8,823 bases of DNA from Paracoccaceae bacterium (GTDB lineage: Bacteria; Pseudomonadota; Alphaproteobacteria; Rhodobacterales; Rhodobacteraceae), in contig DNSZ01000323.1 in assembly GCA_003500165.1 (NCBI GenBank), positions 320 through 9,142 of the forward strand, written 5' to 3'. The translations under genes were made by a program, and so were the position numbers. Positions 4,666 through 8,823 of the stretch are shown piece after piece. Every line of letters starts with the position of its first letter. Position 1 is the first letter of the stretch. The notes below the pieces were generated by a model. That model was not told the origin of the DNA. It was given only the letters and a program-made list of their open reading frames with translations, and did not search any database.

Positions 4666-6752
4666 GACCGGGCGTCCAGCACGAAGACGGTGACGCTGTC
4701 GGCCGGGCAGTCCCACATCGTGCCGTCCGTCGGCACCGGCGCAAAGGACGGCGCCGCGGTGTCGAGCGCGCGCAGCCAGATGCGGCTCTCGGGCGCTGGC
4801 GGCAGGCGTACCGCCACCCCGTCGCCCGCATTGAAGACCAGAAACAGCGCTTCCTCGCGCGCCGCATAGGCCGGCGTGCCCGAGGCGGTGCGCATCTCGG
4901 CGCAAAGCAGGCGCAGATCGGCATCGTCCCAATCGGCCTGCGCCATCGGATCGCCATCGGCGCGGCGCCAGAACAGATCCTCGATCCGGTCGAGCCGGCG
5001 CTCGCGCGCATGCAGAAACAGCCGCTGGCGCAGGATCGGATGGGCGCGGCGAAAGGCGATCATCGACCGCGTGAAATCGAGGAAACCGGCGTCGCCGGCG
5101 GCCCAGTCGATCCAGCTGATCGCGTTGTCCTGGCAATAGGCGTTGTTGTTGCCGCGCTGGCTGTGGCCGACCTCGTCGCCGGCCAGCAGCATCGGCGTGC
5201 CCTGCGACAAGAGCACGGTCGCCAGCATGTTGCGCCGGCGCCGGTCCCGGGCGGCGCGGATCGCGGCGTTGTCGGTCGGCCCGTCCACCCCCAGATTGTC
5301 GGAATGGTTGGCGCAATGGCCGTCGCGGTTGCCCTCGCCATTCGCGGTATTGCGCTTCGCGGCGTAGGACACCGTATCGATCAGCGTAAAGCCGTCATGG
5401 GCGGTGACGAAGTTGACCGAGCTGGTGGCGAGCCGCCCCGAATGGTCGAATTGCAGCGCCGAGCCGGTGATCCGGCTGGCCAGTCCGGGCACCTGGCCCG
5501 CATCGCCGCGCCAGAACCGCCGCACACCGTCGCGAAACCGGTCGTTCCATTCCATGAAGGGGGGCGGAAAACCGCCCAGCTGATAGCCACCGGGCCCGGT
5601 ATCCCAGGGCTCGGCGATCAGCTTGAGCGGGGCCAGCAGCGGGTCCTGGCGGATCGCCTGGAAAAGCGGCGCATCGCGGTCAAAGCCGCTATCGGTGCGG
5701 CCAAGCGTCGCCGCCAGATCGAAGCGGAACCCGTCGACCCCCATGACACCCGCCCAGTAGCGCAGCGAATCGAGCACCAGTCGCATCACCATCGGATGGC
5801 GAAGATCGAGCGTGTTGCCGGTGCCGGTATCGTCGACATAGCCGCGGCCGTCATCGGTCAGCCGGTAATAGCTGCGGTTGTCGAGGCCGCGAAAGCACAG
5901 GGTCGGCCCGGTTTCGCCACCCTCGCCGGTGTGGTTGTAGACGACATCGAGGATCACCTCGATCCCGGCCGCATGCAGCCGGTCGACCATGTGGCGAAAC
6001 TCGGCGATCTGGCCCTCGCTCAGATAGCGCGGATCGGGGGCAAAGAAGCCAAGCGTCTGATAGCCCCAGTAGTTGGTCAGCCCGCGTTCTACGAGGAACC
6101 GGTCATTGACAAAGGCCTGCACCGGCAGAAGTTCGATCGCGGTCACCCCAAGCCCGTTGAGGTGGTCGAGCACCGGATCGGATGCGAGGCCGAGAAAGGT
6201 GCCGGCTGGCGTGGCGCCCCGGCGCAGCTGGGTCAGACCCTTGACATGGGCCTCGTAGATCACCGTCGCTTCGGCCGGGGTCGCGAGGCGCGGCCCCGGC
6301 ATGGCGATGGCCGGGCCGGCCTCGACCACGCAGCGCGGCATGAAGGGGGCGCTGTCGCGCGGGTCGAAGGACAGATCGCCATGGCGCGACCCGACGCTGT
6401 AACCCATCAGCGCGTCGTCCCAGACCGGATGCCCGGTGATCCGGCGGGCATAGGGGTCGATCAGCAGCTTGTTGGGGTTGAAGCGGTGGCCCTGCATCGG
6501 CGCATAGGGCCCCCAGGCGCGCAGACCGTAAAGCTGCCCCGGCCGCAGCCCCGCGATGCGGCCATGCCAGATGCCGCCATCGCGCTCGGTCAGGACGACG
6601 CGGCGGATCTCGGTCTGGCCATCCGGGCTGAAAAGACAGACCGCGATCCGGTCGGCATGGTCGGAAAACACCGCAAAGTTGACGCCATCGCCGTCATGGG
6701 TGGCACCCAGCGGGGCGGCATGGCCCGGGCCGTCCGCCTCTTCGCTGATCAT
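4662..6752 (-). CDS. glgX: Glycogen debranching enzyme (isoamylase type)
   Basis: This 696-residue GH13 enzyme hydrolyses alpha-1,6 branches of glycogen in the cytoplasm. An N-terminal CBM48-like domain (about 12-125: GDGVNFAVFSDHADRIAVCLF, FNPNKLLIDPYAR) precedes the barrel, which begins near YEAHVKGLT (166-174). Catalytic motifs are VYNHTGEG (271-278), GFRFDLAATLGR with nucleophile D345, LIAEPWDTGPGGYQLG with acid/base E381, and TAHDGFT with D453. EGNRDG (473-478) and AGDEVGHSQRGNNNAYCQDN (524-543) are typical of GlgX/TreX. The length is slightly above E. coli GlgX (657) and close to TreX-like debranchers. The start at 6752 overlaps the glgA stop (ATGA); 41 further in-frame codons upstream lie inside glgA and do not resemble the family. 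No ribosome binding site is visible, as expected for a coupled start. Confidence 0.95.
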   Translation of the reverse strand: MISEEADGPGHAAPLGATHDGDGVNFAVFSDHADRIAVCLFSPDGQTEIRRVVLTERDGGIWHGRIAGLRPGQLYGLRAWGPYAPMQGHRFNPNKLLIDPYARRITGHPVWDDALMGYSVGSRHGDLSFDPRDSAPFMPRCVVEAGPAIAMPGPRLATPAEATVIYEAHVKGLTQLRRGATPAGTFLGLASDPVLDHLNGLGVTAIELLPVQAFVNDRFLVERGLTNYWGYQTLGFFAPDPRYLSEGQIAEFRHMVDRLHAAGIEVILDVVYNHTGEGGETGPTLCFRGLDNRSYYRLTDDGRGYVDDTGTGNTLDLRHPMVMRLVLDSLRYWAGVMGVDGFRFDLAATLGRTDSGFDRDAPLFQAIRQDPLLAPLKLIAEPWDTGPGGYQLGGFPPPFMEWNDRFRDGVRRFWRGDAGQVPGLASRITGSALQFDHSGRLATSSVNFVTAHDGFTLIDTVSYAAKRNTANGEGNRDGHCANHSDNLGVDGPTDNAAIRAARDRRRRNMLATVLLSQGTPMLLAGDEVGHSQRGNNNAYCQDNAISWIDWAAGDAGFLDFTRSMIAFRRAHPILRQRLFLHARERRLDRIEDLFWRRADGDPMAQADWDDADLRLLCAEMRTASGTPAYAAREEALFLVFNAGDGVAVRLPPAPESRIWLRALDTAAPSFAPVPTDGTMWDCPADSVTVFVLDARS

Positions 6753-8158
6753 CGATGCGCGATCGCGGCAAACAGCGCGGCATAGCGGCCCGCCGAGGCG
6801 CCCCAATCGACCGGATGGCGCATCGCGTTCTTCTGCATCCGCGCCCACAGATCCGGCTGCCGATAGGTGGCGCACATCCCCGACAGGGCCTGCTCCAGCG
6901 CGGTGCGGTCGCCCGGGGCAAAGGTGAAGCCGGTCGCGACACCGATCTTCAGCGCGGCGTCGTTGGCGGCGATCACCGTATCGGCCAGGCCGCCGGTCAG
7001 CGCGACCAGCGGCAGGGTCGCATGGCGCAGCCCGTAAAGCTGCGTCAGCCCGCAGGGCTCGAACCGCGAAGGCACCAGGATCGCGTCGCCGCCCGCGATC
7101 AGGCGCCGCGACAGCGCCTCGTCATAGCCGATCCGGACCGCGACATTGCGATAGAGATCGCCGGCCCCGCGCAGCGCGGCCTCCAGCGCCGGCTCGCCCG
7201 AGCCCAGCACGATCAGCTGGCCGCCCTGGCCCAGCAGTGCGGGCAGCGCGTCGACCAGCAGGTCGATCCCCTTCTGGTGGGTCAGCCGCGAGACGACGAC
7301 GCAAAGCGGGCCCGGCGCCTGGGGCAGGCCGAATTCGGCGCGCAGCGCGGCCTTGTGGCGCCGCTTGCCGCGCGGTGACCGGAAGGGTGGCGCCCAGGCC
7401 TCCAGATCGATGCCGTTCAGGATGCCCGAAACATCCTCGGCCCGGGCGCGCAGCACGCCGTCGAACCCGCCGCCGGTTTCCGGGCGCATCAGCTCGGCCG
7501 CATAGGTCGGGCTGACGGTGGAAATCCGGTCGGCCCAGACAAGGCCCGCCTTCAGCGTGCTGATCCGGCCATAGAACTCGAACCCCTCGGAGGTGAAGCC
7601 CGCTTCGGGCAGGTCGAGCACGCCCAGCCGGTCGGCCGGCGTGGCGCCGGCGAAAGCGATATTGTGGATCGTCATCAGCGTGCCCGGCGCGCCCTTGGGC
7701 ATCGCCCCGCGCAGATAGGCCGGCACCAGCCCGGCCTGCCAGTCATGCAGATGCAGCGCCTGCGGGCGCCACCCCGCCGCGCCGTCGGCGGCGATGTCGG
7801 TCGCGGCGCGGCACAGGGCGGCAAAGCGGATGTCGTTGTCGGGCCAGTCGCGGCCGTCGGCGTCCTGATACGGGCCGCCCGGCCGGTCATAGAGATGCGG
7901 CGCGTCGAGCGCATAGAAGACCCCGTCGCCGGCCCGACCCTGCAGCAGCCGGGCCGGCCCGCCGAACAGATCGTCCCAGCGGCGCTCTGACCTGGTGTCG
8001 GCGAGGCCCCCCAGCACCGCGGGATATCCCGGCAGCAGGGTCCGCATCGCGACCCCGCATTCGGCCAGCGCGGCGGGCAGCGCGCCGGCGACATCGGCAA
8101 GCCCGCCGGTCTTGATCAGCGGCACGCATTCGGGGGCGACAGAAAGGACCCGCGTCAC
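6749..8158 (-). CDS. glgA: Glycogen synthase (ADP-glucose specific)
   Basis: This 469-residue GT5 glycosyltransferase adds glucose from ADP-glucose to the non-reducing ends of alpha-1,4-glucan. Diagnostic parts are the N-terminal KTGGLADVAGALPAAL (16-31) with the ADP-glucose-binding K16-x-G-G, LHLHDWQAGL (135-144), TIHNIAFAG (163-171), RISTVSPTYA (211-220), GILNGID (245-251), the second Rossmann domain opening VVVSRLTHQKGIDLL (287-301), and PSRFEPCGLTQLYGLRHAT (363-381) with catalytic E367, followed by TGGLADTV (388-395). The length matches bacterial GlgA (about 475). The start codon is GTG (8158-8156), overlapping the glgC stop as GTGA, with GGAGGG ten bases upstream; no better start exists nearby and MTRVLSVAPE is the family N-terminus. 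The gene is intact. Confidence 0.96.
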   Translation of the reverse strand: MTRVLSVAPECVPLIKTGGLADVAGALPAALAECGVAMRTLLPGYPAVLGGLADTRSERRWDDLFGGPARLLQGRAGDGVFYALDAPHLYDRPGGPYQDADGRDWPDNDIRFAALCRAATDIAADGAAGWRPQALHLHDWQAGLVPAYLRGAMPKGAPGTLMTIHNIAFAGATPADRLGVLDLPEAGFTSEGFEFYGRISTLKAGLVWADRISTVSPTYAAELMRPETGGGFDGVLRARAEDVSGILNGIDLEAWAPPFRSPRGKRRHKAALRAEFGLPQAPGPLCVVVSRLTHQKGIDLLVDALPALLGQGGQLIVLGSGEPALEAALRGAGDLYRNVAVRIGYDEALSRRLIAGGDAILVPSRFEPCGLTQLYGLRHATLPLVALTGGLADTVIAANDAALKIGVATGFTFAPGDRTALEQALSGMCATYRQPDLWARMQKNAMRHPVDWGASAGRYAALFAAIAHR

Positions 8159-8823
8159 AGCGCCGCCGCCCTCCGGTCCAGCATCTTCTGGGTGATCAGC
8201 GTCACGCCACCCGGGCTGACATGGAACCAGCGCCCATCCTCTTCGGGGTCGACGCCGACCACAAGGCCCTCGGGGATGCGCACACCGCGGTCGACCACCG
8301 CGTTGCGCAGCCGCGCATGGCGCCCGACATAGACGTAAGGCAGCAGCACCGAATGGCTGAGCGAGGCGAAGGAGTTGGTGTGCACCATGGTGAACAGCAG
8401 CGAATTGCGCACCTGGGTGCCCGAGATGATGCAGCCCCCCGCCACCATCGACGAAATCGCGCTGCCCCGGCGGTGGCGTTCGTCATGGATGAACTTCGCC
8501 GGCGGCAGGGTTTCGGAATAGGTCCAGATCGGCCAGTCGCGGTCCCACAGGTCAAGCTCGGGCGTGAAGCCGGTCAGGTCGATATTGGCACGCCAGAACG
8601 CGTCCACCGTGCCGACATCGCGCCAATAGGCCGGGGTTTCGGGACTGTCCCGCACGCAGCTTTCGGCAAAGCGATGCGCCATCGCCTTGCCGTTCCGGAC
8701 GATATGCGGGATCAGATCATGGCCGAAATCGTGGCTGGAATCGGGGTTGTCGGCATCGGCCCGCAACAATTCGCGCAGGAACCGCCAGCTGAAGACATAG
8801 ATGCCCATCGAGGCCAGCGCGCG
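8155..8823 (-). CDS. glgC: Glucose-1-phosphate adenylyltransferase, C-terminal half (5' end cut by window)
   Basis: ADP-glucose pyrophosphorylase makes ADP-glucose from ATP and glucose 1-phosphate, the committed and normally allosterically regulated step of bacterial glycogen synthesis. The frame is open to the window edge, giving 222 residues out of roughly 420. Visible are SMGIYVF (5-11), DFGHDLIP (32-39), the sugar-phosphate-side motif YWRDVGTVDAFWRANIDL (66-83), WPIWTYSETLPPAKF (97-111), then the left-handed beta-helix domain (about 120-195: SMVAGGCIISGTQVRNSLLF, VYVGRHARLRNAVVDRG, IPEGLVVGVDPEEDGRWF) and the family's C-terminus GGVTLITQKML. The nucleotide-binding N-terminal part lies outside the window; an ATG at 8808 is an internal methionine, not the start. 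It is the first visible gene of the minus-strand operon and overlaps glgA by 4 nt. Confidence 0.95.
   Translation of the reverse strand, partial: RALASMGIYVFSWRFLRELLRADADNPDSSHDFGHDLIPHIVRNGKAMAHRFAESCVRDSPETPAYWRDVGTVDAFWRANIDLTGFTPELDLWDRDWPIWTYSETLPPAKFIHDERHRRGSAISSMVAGGCIISGTQVRNSLLFTMVHTNSFASLSHSVLLPYVYVGRHARLRNAVVDRGVRIPEGLVVGVDPEEDGRWFHVSPGGVTLITQKMLDRRAAAL
8169..8174 (-). promoter_or_regulatory. Ribosome binding site for glgA
   Basis: GGAGGG on the minus strand lies ten bases before the GTG at 8158, within the last codons of glgC. It is the clearest Shine-Dalgarno site in the operon and supports the GTG start despite the 4-nt overlap with glgC. The next two coupled starts (glgX, malQ) lack a comparable site. 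Confidence 0.5.

Noticed and set aside
2737..4869. A 710-codon open frame on the plus strand, opposite malQ and the start of glgX
   Set aside because: It is rich in R, G, A and P with no recognisable domain and lies opposite genes with clear catalytic motifs. Long antisense frames are usual in GC-rich DNA.
5010..6785. A 591-codon open frame on the plus strand, opposite glgX
   Set aside because: The same composition artefact; glgX has all catalytic residues on the other strand.
6753..6875. N-terminal extension of the glgX frame into glgA
   Set aside because: The 41 extra residues do not resemble the family, and the ATG overlapping the glgA stop fits the pattern of the neighbouring junctions.

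Overview
The window is very GC-rich throughout and densely packed with genes. Two converging groups of genes meet at about 1.46-1.80 kb. Gene content, codon use and a compact glycogen operon suggest an alphaproteobacterium. A sphingomonad is my best guess, resting only on general resemblance of the repeats and gene order. No rRNA, tRNA, CRISPR array, transposase or phage gene is visible.

Plus-strand group (1-1461): the C-terminal membrane part of a DoxX-like protein, cut by the left edge and probably the tail of an SDR/DoxX-like fusion; a DUF2269 four-helix membrane protein whose start codon overlaps the DoxX stop; and, 16 bp later, adenine phosphoribosyltransferase (apt, purine salvage).

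Convergent intergenic stretch (1462-1798): no credible gene, but dense with palindromes. A 15-bp stem contains the apt stop codon (1459-1495). A second copy of the same ~32-nt hairpin lies at 1691-1722. Two perfect, loopless palindromes sharing the core TTTTCTAGAAAA lie at 1617-1640 and 1643-1670. A degenerate half copy of the first repeat (1777-1802) contains the stop codon of the opposing gene. This is the least explained part of the window.

Minus-strand group (8823 down to 1799): a glycogen operon read as glgC (C-terminal half only, cut by the right edge), glgA, glgX, malQ and a PfkB-family fructokinase. Three successive junctions (glgC/glgA, glgA/glgX, glgX/malQ) are 4-nt stop/start overlaps, which implies one transcript with translational coupling. 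GlgC makes ADP-glucose, GlgA polymerises it, GlgX debranches the polymer, and MalQ recycles the released maltodextrins. The fructokinase feeds fructose into hexose phosphate and may link the operon to sucrose. No branching enzyme (glgB) or phosphorylase (glgP) lies in the visible part.

Most of the window is ordinary, well-recognised metabolism. The items worth a second look are the palindrome cluster, the stop codons inside its arms, the fructokinase attached to a glycogen operon, and the uncharacterised DoxX-like/DUF2269 pair.
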